Positions 25,701 to 34,014 of a stretch of DNA of 64,000 nucleotides are shown in pieces. The translations under genes and the position numbers were made by a program. Within the stretch, counting starts at the first letter, position 1; every line of letters begins with the position of its first letter. The stretch lies in assembly GCF_038967635.1 (NCBI RefSeq), contig NZ_CP152413.1, forward strand, positions 7,258,001 to 7,322,000, in the 5' to 3' direction. The notes below the pieces were generated by a model. That model was not told the origin of the DNA and did no database searches. It saw only the letters and a program-made list of their open reading frames with translations. Source of the stretch: Bradyrhizobium sp. B124. GTDB lineage: Bacteria; Pseudomonadota; Alphaproteobacteria; Rhizobiales; Xanthobacteraceae.

Positions 25701-26833
25701 GTTGCGGAGCGTTTCTCGGATACAGTCAGCCGCCCCTCAGCCTCTTCCGCCAGGATCCGTTTGGTCGCAAGATCTGCCGCCTTGAGGCCGTCGGGATGTT
25801 GAAGGATGCCCTTGTATGCCGCATCCGCCGCTTCGGCTTCGCGTTTCGCGTTGATGTTGGCGGTTTCAGCCGATGTCGATTCTTGAAGCGCAGAGGCCAA
25901 TTGCGCGGCGGCTTTGTTTACCTCCGCGCTTGCCTCTTCGAACTTGGTTCTTGCGGCTCGGACCTCGCGCGCAAACGTACGAATCCGAGCGCCAGCATAG
26001 CGGCGATAGGTTCGCTCGAATTTTCCGATGGCGGCGTGGACCAATTCATAGGATTTAAGCTGGTTGCGATCCTCTTCAAGGCGGCTCATGGCTTCCGCAA
26101 TGGTGTCGATCATTTCGGCCGCGACCGGAGGTAGGGCGGCAGTCAGGGCGTTGGAAAGACGCGTCTCGTCGGGGGTCTTTGTAAGCTGCGGATGGCGAAG
26201 CTGAATGAGGGTGTCGACCAGGATGCGGTAACGTTCCTCTCCGAGTTGGAAAAGTCTTTGATCCACGGCACGGCGGTAATCGTCGGCACGGTCAAAGAAG
26301 TGTCCGCCTTTGTCAGCGAGCTCATCTTTCAGCTGCGTTCGGCGAAGCACCGCTCTTTCAGGCGTGATGAACGAGCAATCCTGACCGACGCGGCTTCCAT
26401 CGATGATGAAGAACCAGCTTTCCACGTTCGCGCGGTCTTCGACCGCTTCCAGTCCACACGCAAGCGTGACGAACTGGTTGTTGCCTTCCTCGTCGACGCG
26501 CCCGAACTCGACCCAGACATATCCGACGCGGCGCTTGTGCCTCCCCATGAGGAGATTCCACGCCATCTTCTTGGTTCGATCGCCATCCGGCTCGACGCGG
26601 AACGGGCTCAGATTGGCATCGAAGAGGAATGGTAGCGTGAGTGCCAAGAGTTTGGACTTGCCAGCGCCGTTGTTGCCCCGATACACGATGTGTCCGTCGA
26701 TGAACCAGAATTCCTCCACGTCATAGAAAAATATCTCCACGACGCCGGTCCGCAAAGGCTGCCAGCGCTTTTTGCCGGGAAGGGGCAGGACGGGGCCGGT
26801 GCTTTGTGGGTTGAAAGGAAGAACGGAGTTCAT
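22703..26833 (-). CDS. jetC: Wadjet type II JetC (TIGR02680, SMC/MukB-like ATPase)
   Basis: 1376 residues, the size of TIGR02680 proteins. The Walker A motif GNNGAGKS is at residues 53-60 within DGHIVYRGNNGAGKSKLLAL. Long Ala/Glu/Arg-rich coiled coils occupy about 260-600 and 740-1200, around a central globular hinge (near 600-720). The ABC signature SGGERALGL is near 1258 and Walker B LVLLDEAYAGIDD near 1291. This is the motor subunit of a condensin-like complex that extrudes loops on DNA and licenses cleavage of small circular molecules. The start overlaps the jetB stop (ATGA). Confidence 0.95.
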   Translation of the reverse strand: MNSVLPFNPQSTGPVLPLPGKKRWQPLRTGVVEIFFYDVEEFWFIDGHIVYRGNNGAGKSKLLALTLPFLFDANLSPFRVEPDGDRTKKMAWNLLMGRHKRRVGYVWVEFGRVDEEGNNQFVTLACGLEAVEDRANVESWFFIIDGSRVGQDCSFITPERAVLRRTQLKDELADKGGHFFDRADDYRRAVDQRLFQLGEERYRILVDTLIQLRHPQLTKTPDETRLSNALTAALPPVAAEMIDTIAEAMSRLEEDRNQLKSYELVHAAIGKFERTYRRYAGARIRTFAREVRAARTKFEEASAEVNKAAAQLASALQESTSAETANINAKREAEAADAAYKGILQHPDGLKAADLATKRILAEEAEGRLTVSEKRSATAAADLKTESERQQAARADLDRAMETFAVNRRKALDLARSVGMVAQFEHAKSYSALPSELVHDGQTTLQSERGSLLTAIRGRRSSIDAVIELLREVDNKISVLANAERDENAARGLRDEAGKTLAAAENALNDEIEALGAAWRRHLGDCGHLMAIATEEVVGALVEWAHSLEGENPAARELIAKCRLAYKRLTEALAELKHQEAAVRAELDAVAKQIADLQTGSFERPAIPYTRKADRNGRPGQALWQAVDFVSEADDGVRAGLEAALEASGLLDAWILPDGRMFIGEIEHDVSLVSRPLVTGRTLADWLVYSGEPSVQDAVETFLCAVSCTDTDDGAEMWVSPAGHFRLGALSGTWEKSRATYIGHSARERARLKRIEELEATATDLSEQLAGLETAITSNGATTEAIEQVERTCPPDTNLRKSHDTVRSATNDLHRATENVRTRANDTAVARQALHACRESAEQAALDTALPCDKRALEQARIACDSLGDAHLIVVEHCSNSIRAAQSLQDTNERVESARVRHHAAAEDVKVAAISATSARAVYDALKESVGASSEQWERRLIGAQKRLEDAKADVDSTDDRRLSAVAVHTQAVGAHETATQALAMRVEERQRAASNLQTLAATGLMAAGAPNVLFPDTGRTWTVDETRGLAADLNQALSDIRDNEWDGLQSKIYGEYVDLQNALAQLGYVPDSKNVEGFGLVVTIAVQNKSGLSPAEVLAQVDTEITQRRTLLTESETKILEDHLQSEMSVQIRNLIQDAEQYVERVNAEIEKRPTSTGTYFRLRWIPLTEAQGAPADLEDARKRLLKTNADLWTENDRQAIGAMLQRRIEEERLKAEESGGSSLREQLSAALDYRQWHRFVVERNAMGRWISISQPASGGERALGLTIPMFAAVASFYGDEHSTRPRLVLLDEAYAGIDDGVRAHCMGLIHEFDLDFVITSEREWACYKTLPGVAICQLQRHDTFDAIHVSRWRWNGKTRSRMEEPARLMLNRSA

Positions 26834-28137
26834 TCGTCGGCCTCCTCGGAAACGTCGGGCAGCCGATCGCTGTCATCGCGATGCTTGATGTCCGGTTCGC
26901 CCAGTTTGTAGCGAGAAAGCGCCGGCAGAACCTCGATGCTGTCGCCTTCGATGGTGATGAGCTTGAGTTGACTAAGACGGTGGATGGCAATCGCCGTCAG
27001 CTCCCGCGCGCCGGCTTCGCCCTGGGCGCTGCGCCGCCAATATCGGCCGTACCGCTTGGCCGATTGAGCCACGAACCTTTCGATTTGCAGGCGATCGGGA
27101 ACGCCGCTCTCGGCATGTGCCAAGTGGTCGGCCACAAGGAGCGTGACGTGGGCATCGGTGCCGTCCGCTGGCATCGCGACGTCACTACAATTGCCGTCTG
27201 GATCGCAAAGTGCAAGGCCCTCGGAACGGAGTTCGACGACAAGGCCGGTGCCAAGCGCGAGGCGGTTCGCCATCGCGCCGCGCTGATTGATGAAGTATTG
27301 CATGTCGGCCTCGTCGATTGTGCCGTCGTACACAACGGGATCGTCGAGAAGGCGCCTTGAGATGCGGTGCCGGCTGACATCGCGGCGGCCCTCGTCGGTC
27401 TCCGGCTGAATGTCTGCCGTAATGGCCGAGATCCGATCGATGGTCGTCTTAGGTGCATCGTTCTCGGGCCACGTGGATGGCCCCCGCACGCATGCAAGAA
27501 TGCTCGCAAGCGGTCCGCGATTGACGTCGTAGAGGACGTCGCGGGACCGATCTTCCGACTGCCCGGACTTGACGAACGACTCGGCGTCTCCATCGATGGC
27601 GTTGAGTACGCCGAGTTCGCCGAGCGCGACGCAGGCCGATGCAAGGTTGCGTCGGTCGTGGATGTCCGCCATGTCGAGAATGAAACCGCGGCTGAGGAGA
27701 TCGGTATCCTTTGCAAGGGACAGGATTTGGTCACCCAGGGCTGAAAGGGTGATCTGCGGGTCGCTCCGCGCGAGCACCGCGCATACCAGGCAGAAGATCG
27801 CGTAGCGCCTGCGGTTGAAACTTGCCCATCCTCGCGTCGGATCGCTTGTGTCGCTCGGGCGTTTCCACAGCCTGGCGTAGTCGCGCTCCACGCGCAGCGG
27901 CCATCCGGCCTCGCGGGCGAACCACTCCCTGAGGTATGCGGAGTGACGTCGCACCAGACGGAGAGCCTCTCTTGCTTCGGCGGTTGCGGGCGTCAGTAAC
28001 GGGCGCATCAGGAGCGCGCGAACGGCCTCCCTGCGCTCGGCGTGTTCCTGCGTCTCCTGCTGGCGCAGGATCTCGCGTCCACCAGGGCGGCCGGTCTGTG
28101 CGGCCGCATCATTCCGCGTGGACGAGGCGGCGCTCAT
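26830..28137 (-). CDS. jetB: Wadjet type II JetB (DUF2398/TIGR02678)
   Basis: 435 residues from ATG 28137 (MSAASSTRNDAAAQTGRPGG), which overlaps the jetA stop by ATGA; the longer frame to 28182 lies inside jetA. The DUF2398/TIGR02678 features are RALLMRPLLTPATAEAREALRLVRRHSAYLREWFAREAGWPLRVERDYARLWK, RRRYAIFCLVCAVLARSDPQITLSALG and VYDGTIDEADMQYFINQR. JetB corresponds to MukE, the winged-helix partner that links the kleisin JetA to the SMC arms. Confidence 0.92.
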   Translation of the reverse strand: MSAASSTRNDAAAQTGRPGGREILRQQETQEHAERREAVRALLMRPLLTPATAEAREALRLVRRHSAYLREWFAREAGWPLRVERDYARLWKRPSDTSDPTRGWASFNRRRYAIFCLVCAVLARSDPQITLSALGDQILSLAKDTDLLSRGFILDMADIHDRRNLASACVALGELGVLNAIDGDAESFVKSGQSEDRSRDVLYDVNRGPLASILACVRGPSTWPENDAPKTTIDRISAITADIQPETDEGRRDVSRHRISRRLLDDPVVYDGTIDEADMQYFINQRGAMANRLALGTGLVVELRSEGLALCDPDGNCSDVAMPADGTDAHVTLLVADHLAHAESGVPDRLQIERFVAQSAKRYGRYWRRSAQGEAGARELTAIAIHRLSQLKLITIEGDSIEVLPALSRYKLGEPDIKHRDDSDRLPDVSEEADE

Positions 28138-29654
28138 GCGGCATCCGTCGGCGTGATGGTGATGCGGTGGTCGCGGCCGCAAAACAGGCCGTCTTCGGTG
28201 ACGATCTCGGCTTCCGTGTCCGCGTCGAGCGGTTCAAGCCGGATGAGATAGAGGCCGTCGTTGGACTGGATCTCGGTGACGCCATCGTCGCCGGCGGCCT
28301 TGGTCGCGATGGCTTCGCCCAAGAGATCGAGGAAAAATCGGAACTCGTGCGAGTTTAGACGCCATAGCTCCGAGAGGAGCAGGGGGCACCCGGTTGCGAA
28401 TTTTTGTCTGGCTGCCTCGATCTGCGCATGCTCTTCACCGACCTGCGCTTCGAGCTTCTTGCGTCCGGCGCTTCGATCATGAACGTGCGGGAGCCGTCCG
28501 CGGGGCATGCTGTAGCCAGTCTCGCGGAGCCGCAGCGGAACGACGATGGACGGCGCCTTATGCCACGGAATGACACCGGTAACGTCAGCAGCTGCGGTGT
28601 TTTCGGCATAATGACGCGCCGGGTTGAGCGCAAACGCGGCTCGTGCAAGTCGGTGGGCGTCTTCGTCGCCGTCGCAGTCGAGGAACCAGTGAGCAAGGCT
28701 TTTGAAGTCCGCCGAGCGGTCGCTGCGGCCGCTTCGGCGTTCGTTGATCGCGATGATCGCTGCAAGCAGTTGCGGAATCGCGGCGCGGGCGCGACTTCTG
28801 AGCTGTTCGCTCTGGGACCGCTCGCCGTTCGACCCGCCGACGAACCACATTCGCAGGCCCTGCCACCGCTCGTCCCACATCTTCAATTCGGCTTCGTAGG
28901 CCGCCTGCTCTTCGCCCGGAGGTGCGTTGCGTGCCTGACGGCGAGCGACAGACTGGAGCATCGCGTCGATACGCAACTGAAGGGCATTGATGTCTTCCGA
29001 AATCGCACCGCTTCGGCTAACCAAGTCGCCGACGAATTGGCGGATGTACTCGATGAGACGCTGCTTGTAGTTCAGCACGGCGTCCACGTCGCCGTCCTGC
29101 AAATCGACACCGCGGAGGACGCCGGCCATGAAGGCTCGCGCGGTCTCGGCCATGTTGTTGAACACCGTCATCAGACCGTTGAGGGTCTCGTAGATCTTGG
29201 CGACGTCAGGATCGTTGCTTCGGCCGAGATGGATCAGCGTGAGGAGGCTCTTGCCGATGTCTTCAAGCGCGACCGTCTGCAGTTCGCCGCGGCGCTGCAT
29301 CTCCTTGGCGAAGGCGCTGAGCGCCATCTCGACGGAGACGCCGCCCTTCGAAAGCCGGTAGAGCATGCGGCGGCGATAGAACCCGCTCAACGAGGTGACG
29401 CGCGAGTTGTCGGCCTGGCAGTCGAGATTTCCCCACTCGGTCAGCTTGTCGAGGATGGTGTCCAGTTCGGACGGGGTTGGCGGCTCGCCCAGCCACTTTG
29501 CTTGCGCGAGAATCTCGGAAGGCCGGACGTAAAGCAGCAGTTGACGTTCAGCTGCCGCGCACACATCCAGGACGCACCGGTACAGCGCCGCATTATCGGC
29601 GGTGACGTGACGGAAAAGGTCCTGATGAGTGGCGATCTCGAATTGACCGCTCAT
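28134..29654 (-). CDS. jetA: Wadjet type II JetA (DUF2397/TIGR02677, kleisin)
   Basis: 506 residues from ATG 29654 (MSGQFEIATHQDLFRHVTAD; GGGG seven bases upstream); the in-frame ATG at 29687 is less likely. The family pattern includes ALYRCVLDVCAAAERQLLLYVRPSEIL, LDTILDKLTEWGNLDC, FYRRRMLYRLSKGGVSVE and a central RRGELQTVALEDIGKSLLTL. It corresponds to the MukF-like kleisin that bridges SMC heads. First gene of the operon jetA-B-C-D, each junction an ATGA overlap, so the subunits are translationally coupled. The promoter must lie in 29,655-30,184. Confidence 0.93.
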   Translation of the reverse strand: MSGQFEIATHQDLFRHVTADNAALYRCVLDVCAAAERQLLLYVRPSEILAQAKWLGEPPTPSELDTILDKLTEWGNLDCQADNSRVTSLSGFYRRRMLYRLSKGGVSVEMALSAFAKEMQRRGELQTVALEDIGKSLLTLIHLGRSNDPDVAKIYETLNGLMTVFNNMAETARAFMAGVLRGVDLQDGDVDAVLNYKQRLIEYIRQFVGDLVSRSGAISEDINALQLRIDAMLQSVARRQARNAPPGEEQAAYEAELKMWDERWQGLRMWFVGGSNGERSQSEQLRSRARAAIPQLLAAIIAINERRSGRSDRSADFKSLAHWFLDCDGDEDAHRLARAAFALNPARHYAENTAAADVTGVIPWHKAPSIVVPLRLRETGYSMPRGRLPHVHDRSAGRKKLEAQVGEEHAQIEAARQKFATGCPLLLSELWRLNSHEFRFFLDLLGEAIATKAAGDDGVTEIQSNDGLYLIRLEPLDADTEAEIVTEDGLFCGRDHRITITPTDAA

Positions 29655-30184
29655 GCATGCCCCATAACTACTTGAAATACCTCGCAATGGTGGCCCGGTG
29701 AGCGGCGTCCGTCAAAGCAAATTAGCCCTAGACGACCGCTAAACACAGGAAGGCCGATATCGGTGATGCATGGTTTGGCATGGACCTTCTGCAGCCGACG
29801 GCTACCCATGATTATTTACGCCGACCTCCCAAGAGGCATTTAAGCCGTACCCGCAGTGGGCATTTGGCCAGCGCAATCGTTGCTGGTGTTCTTGACCGAA
29901 GACGACCAATGGATATAATGTTCATGTTATGTTCTGTCATCGCGGAAGGTGCATATTTCTGCTCGCGGCAGGTCAACCGCGTGCCGTCCAGGGATGGGAT
30001 CCGAAACACTTAACCACTCATTGGTAGACTGGTGATCAGGCTCAAAGCCTGCCGGGGTCGCCGAATCCTGTGAAATCAGGGCCGGGTCGAATAGATGTGA
30101 GCTCTTTTGTCCGATACAGCCCCACGCTCGATCGTTAGTGTCAGTTTTGGAGGAACTCCAGACTGGAACCAGAAGTAGGGAATA
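29655..30184. other. divergent regulatory gap between Wadjet and ietAS
   Basis: 530 bp separates two divergent defence operons. I see no credible gene. It is AT-richer than the flanks (for example AATGGATATAATGTTCATGT near 29,907), giving possible -10-like TATAAT for the plus direction. AGTAGGGAATA before 30,185 is the ietA ribosome-binding region. No dedicated regulator gene of the BrxR/WYL type lies between the operons. Confidence 0.5.
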
Positions 30185-31168
30185 ATGTCGACCGCTCGCC
30201 ACATCGTCGCGTTGCTGCGCAGCCATATCGATGGAGATGAGGACCGCTTCCTCTCCGTGGCGACGCAGCTTGCCGCGCACGAGGCGAGGCAAGGACACGG
30301 CAAACTCGCCCAGGAACTGCGCGAACTGATCGACGCGGCGAAGGGCAAGACCACGCATGTCGGTCGGCGCGGGGCCGGTCCCGTTCCTCTAGCGCAGCCA
30401 AAAGGCGAACTCAGTAGCCTGCTGGCGGCGCGATATTCGGATATTCGGCTGAACAGCATGGTGTTAGGACCACACCTGAAAGAGCGCTTAGCACGCGTTT
30501 TGACCGAACAACGCCAACAGGCGCGCCTGCGCGCTCGCGGCCTGATGCCTCGACGGAAGCTGCTGTTGATTGGGCCTCCGGGCTCAGGCAAGACCATGAC
30601 GGCTTCCGCTCTCGCCGGCGAGTTGAAGCTGCCACTATTCACAGTTCTCTATGACGGCTTGATCGGCAAGCTCATGGGCGAAACGGCGACGCGCCTTCGC
30701 CTGGTGTTTGATGCTGTTGCAGTTCAGCGCGGCGTATACTTCTTCGACGAGTTCGATGCGATTGGCTCACAACGATCGCACACGAACGATGTCGGCGAGA
30801 TCCGGCGCGTGCTCAATTCATTTCTCCAGTTTTTGGAAAACGATGACGGCCCAAGCCTGATTGTTGCTGCGACCAACCACCCGGAGCTGCTGGATAAAGC
30901 CGTTTTCCGGCGTTTCGACGACGTCATTGTTTATGGATTGCCGGACCCGGAGATCGCTCGCGGCATATTGGAATCACATCTGACGGGATTTGACCTCTCG
31001 GACATCGATTGGTCATCGATTTTAGAAGCCACTGTGGGTTTGAGCCAGGCGGAAGTATCACGGGCTGCCGACGAGGCGGCGAAGATCGCCGTACTCGAGG
31101 ACAGAAGCGAGATCAGCACGCCAACGCTGCTCTCGACATTGGCGGAACGCAGAGCCGCCACGAGTTGA
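30185..31168 (+). CDS. ietA: AAA+ ATPase of an IetAS-type system
   Basis: 327 residues: a helical N-terminus (1-90), then an AAA+ core. Walker A GPPGSGKT is at 130-137, Walker B VYFFDEFDAIGS has Asp188-Glu189, sensor 1 lies in LIVAATNHPELLD, and an arginine finger follows in AVFRRFDDV. IetA was described as the AAA-ATPase antitoxin partner of the subtilisin-like IetS in plasmid pTiC58 stability, and ietAS pairs were later reported as phage defence. The immediate partner here (14 bp downstream) is such a protease, in the standard order. Confidence 0.88.
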   Translation: MSTARHIVALLRSHIDGDEDRFLSVATQLAAHEARQGHGKLAQELRELIDAAKGKTTHVGRRGAGPVPLAQPKGELSSLLAARYSDIRLNSMVLGPHLKERLARVLTEQRQQARLRARGLMPRRKLLLIGPPGSGKTMTASALAGELKLPLFTVLYDGLIGKLMGETATRLRLVFDAVAVQRGVYFFDEFDAIGSQRSHTNDVGEIRRVLNSFLQFLENDDGPSLIVAATNHPELLDKAVFRRFDDVIVYGLPDPEIARGILESHLTGFDLSDIDWSSILEATVGLSQAEVSRAADEAAKIAVLEDRSEISTPTLLSTLAERRAATS

Positions 31169-31182
31169 GGCGCAGACGATAG

Positions 31183-33642
31183 ATGGCACGACCGCCGCGC
31201 AATCGGCCGCATTTTCATGTTGAGGGTGGCGGTGAAGCAGAGCCGTACACATCACCTCGCATTGTCATCACGGGACTGCCTCCCGCGCGGATAAGAGCGC
31301 AGCACGCAGAGAAGCTCGGCCACGCGATCGGTGCCGCCGTCCAACAGGCTCGGCAGAAACTCGGAACCCGCGACCAAACGGTCGCTGAAGGCGAGAAAGG
31401 GTTCTATCTCGAATTCGAGATCCCGGCGGCGGAGCGGGACGCTGTTGAAGGTCTTGAAAATAAGCCAGCCGAGATTGAGCTCGTCGCCGTCAGAGCTGTC
31501 GCCGATAATCAGGAGATGGTTTCGGCCACCGTGTTCGTGCCCGAACGTTCAGCCGAGTTCTTTGCGAAAAAGGTCGAGACGTATCGCGACAAGAACACGA
31601 AGTCGGGAAAGCCGAGGAACGAGGCTCTGGTCGCTCGAATCGAGGATGTCCGCCTTGGAGCTGTTCGTTCGCTCTTCACGGACGACATATCCCTTTTTCT
31701 GACGGCTGGTCGTCAAGCATGGTGGGAGGTATGGGTTCGCGATGGTCGCCTGGAGACACTTAGGCATGTCGCACAACGCCTCAATGTGACCCTGAAAGAA
31801 CATGCCATCAGCTTTCCCGAGCGCGACGTGATCCTGGCGCTCGCCAACGAAGAAGCGATGGCGAGGCTCGTCGACAATAGCGGCGCCGTAGCTGAACTGC
31901 GTATTGCAAAGGACACGCCGACGCTTTTCCTCGAGATGCGGCCAGTCGAACAGGCAGACTGGGCGGGTAATCTTGTTGACCGGGTTGACACCCCTGATGC
32001 TGTGGCCCCGGCAGTCTGTCTTCTCGACAGTGGAGCGACCCGGGTGCATCCCTTGATCGAGCCTGGCTTGGATGCAGTAGACCAGCACGCCTATGACAAC
32101 GATTGGGGCGTAGGTGACAGCTCTTACTGGAACGGCCACGGCACGTCGATGTCAGGCGTCGCCCTCTATGGCGATCTTGAAGCGGCGCTTAGTCATGGTG
32201 GTCAGGTTGACCTGCGCCATCGGTTGGAGACGGTCAAAATCCTACCGCCGGCTGGCCAGAACGATCCTGAGCTTTATGGAGCAATAACCGAGGTCGGCAT
32301 CGGCAAGGCTGAGGCACAGGCTCCGCGTCGTCGGCGCGTGTTCTGCATGGCGGTGACAAGCGAAGTCGGTCTTGGTCGCGGTCGCCCTTCTTCCTGGTCG
32401 GCAGCTGTCGACCAGCTTTGCTATGGAGGTGGCGACCGTCGGCGCCTCATGGTGCTCGCTGCCGGGAATCTGCGAGGTGACATTTCAGCTCCGGACTATC
32501 CAGACCGCAACGACCTTGAAGAAGTCGAGAGCCCTGCTCAGGCGTGGAATCCTCTAGTTGTCGGTGCTTACACCGACAAGATCGGCATCTTTCATCCCGA
32601 CTTCAACGGCTGGCAGCCGGTGGCCCCAGCCGGCGAACTATCGCCGGCGAGCCGAACGTCCGGTATCTGGGATCGTCAGTGGCCGATCCGACCGGACGTC
32701 GTGTTCGAAGGTGGCAACTTTGCCCATGACGGTGTCAATGCAGCTTCAGCGATTGATGATCTTCAACTCGTAACAACGCACTATCGTCCACAAATGCGTC
32801 TCTTCGAGACTTTTGGCGATACAAGCGCGGCCGCGGCATTAGGCTCGCATCTCTGCGCCAGTATCCTGGTGGCTCGGCCCCAGCTCTGGCCAGAGACCGT
32901 GCGAGCTCTCGCGGTGCACTCGGCCGAATGGACGCCTGCGATGCGCGCGAGGATCGAGGGGGCTGCTCAGGCGCAGAAGGCGGCCATGCTTCGCCGATAC
33001 GGATGGGGCGTACCTGATATCGGTCGCGCAGTGATGAGCGCGACAGACGATGCGACCTTGATGGTCGAAGATGCCCTTCTCCCGTTCCGAAAGGATGGTT
33101 CGACCATCAAGACTCGCAGCATGAACCTCCACCGCTTGCCGTGGCCCCGAGACGAGCTGCTAGCGTTGGGGGAGCAAGATGTTGAGCTGCGGGTCACCTT
33201 GTCCTATTTCGTCGAGCCTAACCCCGGGGAGCGGGGATGGACGAGACGACACCGCTATTCATCTTACTCGCTGCGTTTTGCAGTGAAGCGGTCATTGGAG
33301 AGTCTTCAGCAGTTTCGCCAACGTATCAACAAGGCTGCGGAGGCGGAAGAGGAGGGGCAGGCTGGAGCCGCGGCAGGTGGCGACAATTGGGTACTCGGCA
33401 CGATTCGCGATAAAGGATCGATCCACTCGGATATCTGGCGCGGAAGTGCGGCAGAACTAGCTGAGCGCGATGCCATCGGGGTGTTTCCCATCAGTGGCTG
33501 GTGGAAAGAAAAGCCTGCGCTTCAGCGTTGGGATCGCTCGGCGCCGTATGCCCTGATCGTTTCCGTGAGAGCGCCGGGAGCCAACATCGACATCTACACG
33601 CCGATCGCCAACATGCTCGAAATTCCAATACCTGCTTCATGA
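31183..33642 (+). CDS. ietS: subtilisin-like (S8) serine protease of an IetAS-type system
   Basis: 819 residues without a signal peptide, so cytoplasmic. The catalytic triad is intact: Asp282 in AVCLLDSGATR, His319 in WNGHGTSMSG and Ser548 in FGDTSAAAALGSHLCA, with the oxyanion Asn probably in VLAAGNLRG near 427. An N-terminal domain of about 270 residues and a C-terminal beta-rich domain (LRVTLSYFVEPNPGERGWTRR, from about 660) complete the IetS architecture. The AAA protein presumably restrains or activates it. Active-site conservation argues for a functional toxin/effector. Confidence 0.9.
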   Translation: MARPPRNRPHFHVEGGGEAEPYTSPRIVITGLPPARIRAQHAEKLGHAIGAAVQQARQKLGTRDQTVAEGEKGFYLEFEIPAAERDAVEGLENKPAEIELVAVRAVADNQEMVSATVFVPERSAEFFAKKVETYRDKNTKSGKPRNEALVARIEDVRLGAVRSLFTDDISLFLTAGRQAWWEVWVRDGRLETLRHVAQRLNVTLKEHAISFPERDVILALANEEAMARLVDNSGAVAELRIAKDTPTLFLEMRPVEQADWAGNLVDRVDTPDAVAPAVCLLDSGATRVHPLIEPGLDAVDQHAYDNDWGVGDSSYWNGHGTSMSGVALYGDLEAALSHGGQVDLRHRLETVKILPPAGQNDPELYGAITEVGIGKAEAQAPRRRRVFCMAVTSEVGLGRGRPSSWSAAVDQLCYGGGDRRRLMVLAAGNLRGDISAPDYPDRNDLEEVESPAQAWNPLVVGAYTDKIGIFHPDFNGWQPVAPAGELSPASRTSGIWDRQWPIRPDVVFEGGNFAHDGVNAASAIDDLQLVTTHYRPQMRLFETFGDTSAAAALGSHLCASILVARPQLWPETVRALAVHSAEWTPAMRARIEGAAQAQKAAMLRRYGWGVPDIGRAVMSATDDATLMVEDALLPFRKDGSTIKTRSMNLHRLPWPRDELLALGEQDVELRVTLSYFVEPNPGERGWTRRHRYSSYSLRFAVKRSLESLQQFRQRINKAAEAEEEGQAGAAAGGDNWVLGTIRDKGSIHSDIWRGSAAELAERDAIGVFPISGWWKEKPALQRWDRSAPYALIVSVRAPGANIDIYTPIANMLEIPIPAS

Positions 33643-33727
33643 CCAGTGGCGGCGCGAATACAGGGCTATTGCAAACGCTACCGACCGACGGATAGCGGTG
33701 GCCATTTCGGGGGTGCAAAGCGTTCGC

Positions 33728-33775
33728 TTACTCCGCTGCGCGCGCGAGGTCGAACGCGTATTCTGCGGGGGAGAA
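33728..33775 (-). pseudogene. 3' end of an IS3-type transposase
   Basis: Translation of the minus strand gives SPAEYAFDLARAAE and a stop, preceded by an in-frame stop. The P-x-E-(Y/F)-A motif closes many IS3-family OrfB proteins (the ..LPPAEFA.. tail after the DDE domain). Nothing else of the transposase remains. It marks an old insertion between ietS and the inverted-repeat cassette. Confidence 0.5.
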
Positions 33776-33991
33776 CTAGGCCCTGTGAGAGATCTTGCTG
33801 TTGGTCCGGTAAGGCTGTGACCTGTGGCGGGCGAAGGCCAGCCCGAGACTTGGCGGCTAGACCCAGACGTTCATTGGTATCAAGTCCTGAGGGGCAGACA
33901 ATTCCCATTTACCAGTGGTTGTTCTATTGCCTTTTCCTCGCGGATTACTAGTATCGGTGCTTTCGGAGCGGCCAATTCGGCATCTCTAACA

Positions 33992-34014
33992 GCACATAAC
34001 TCGGAATTATGCGC
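33992..34014. repeat. left copy of 23-bp dif-like inverted repeat
   Basis: An exact reverse complement of 35,714-35,736. The unit is itself an imperfect palindrome: GCACATAA, a 7-base centre CTCGGAA, then TTATGCGC. The arms resemble the GCGCATAA/TTATG arms of proteobacterial Xer dif sites, which have a 6-base centre. The start codon of the acetyltransferase (34,009) lies inside the GCGC-containing arm. Confidence 0.9.
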
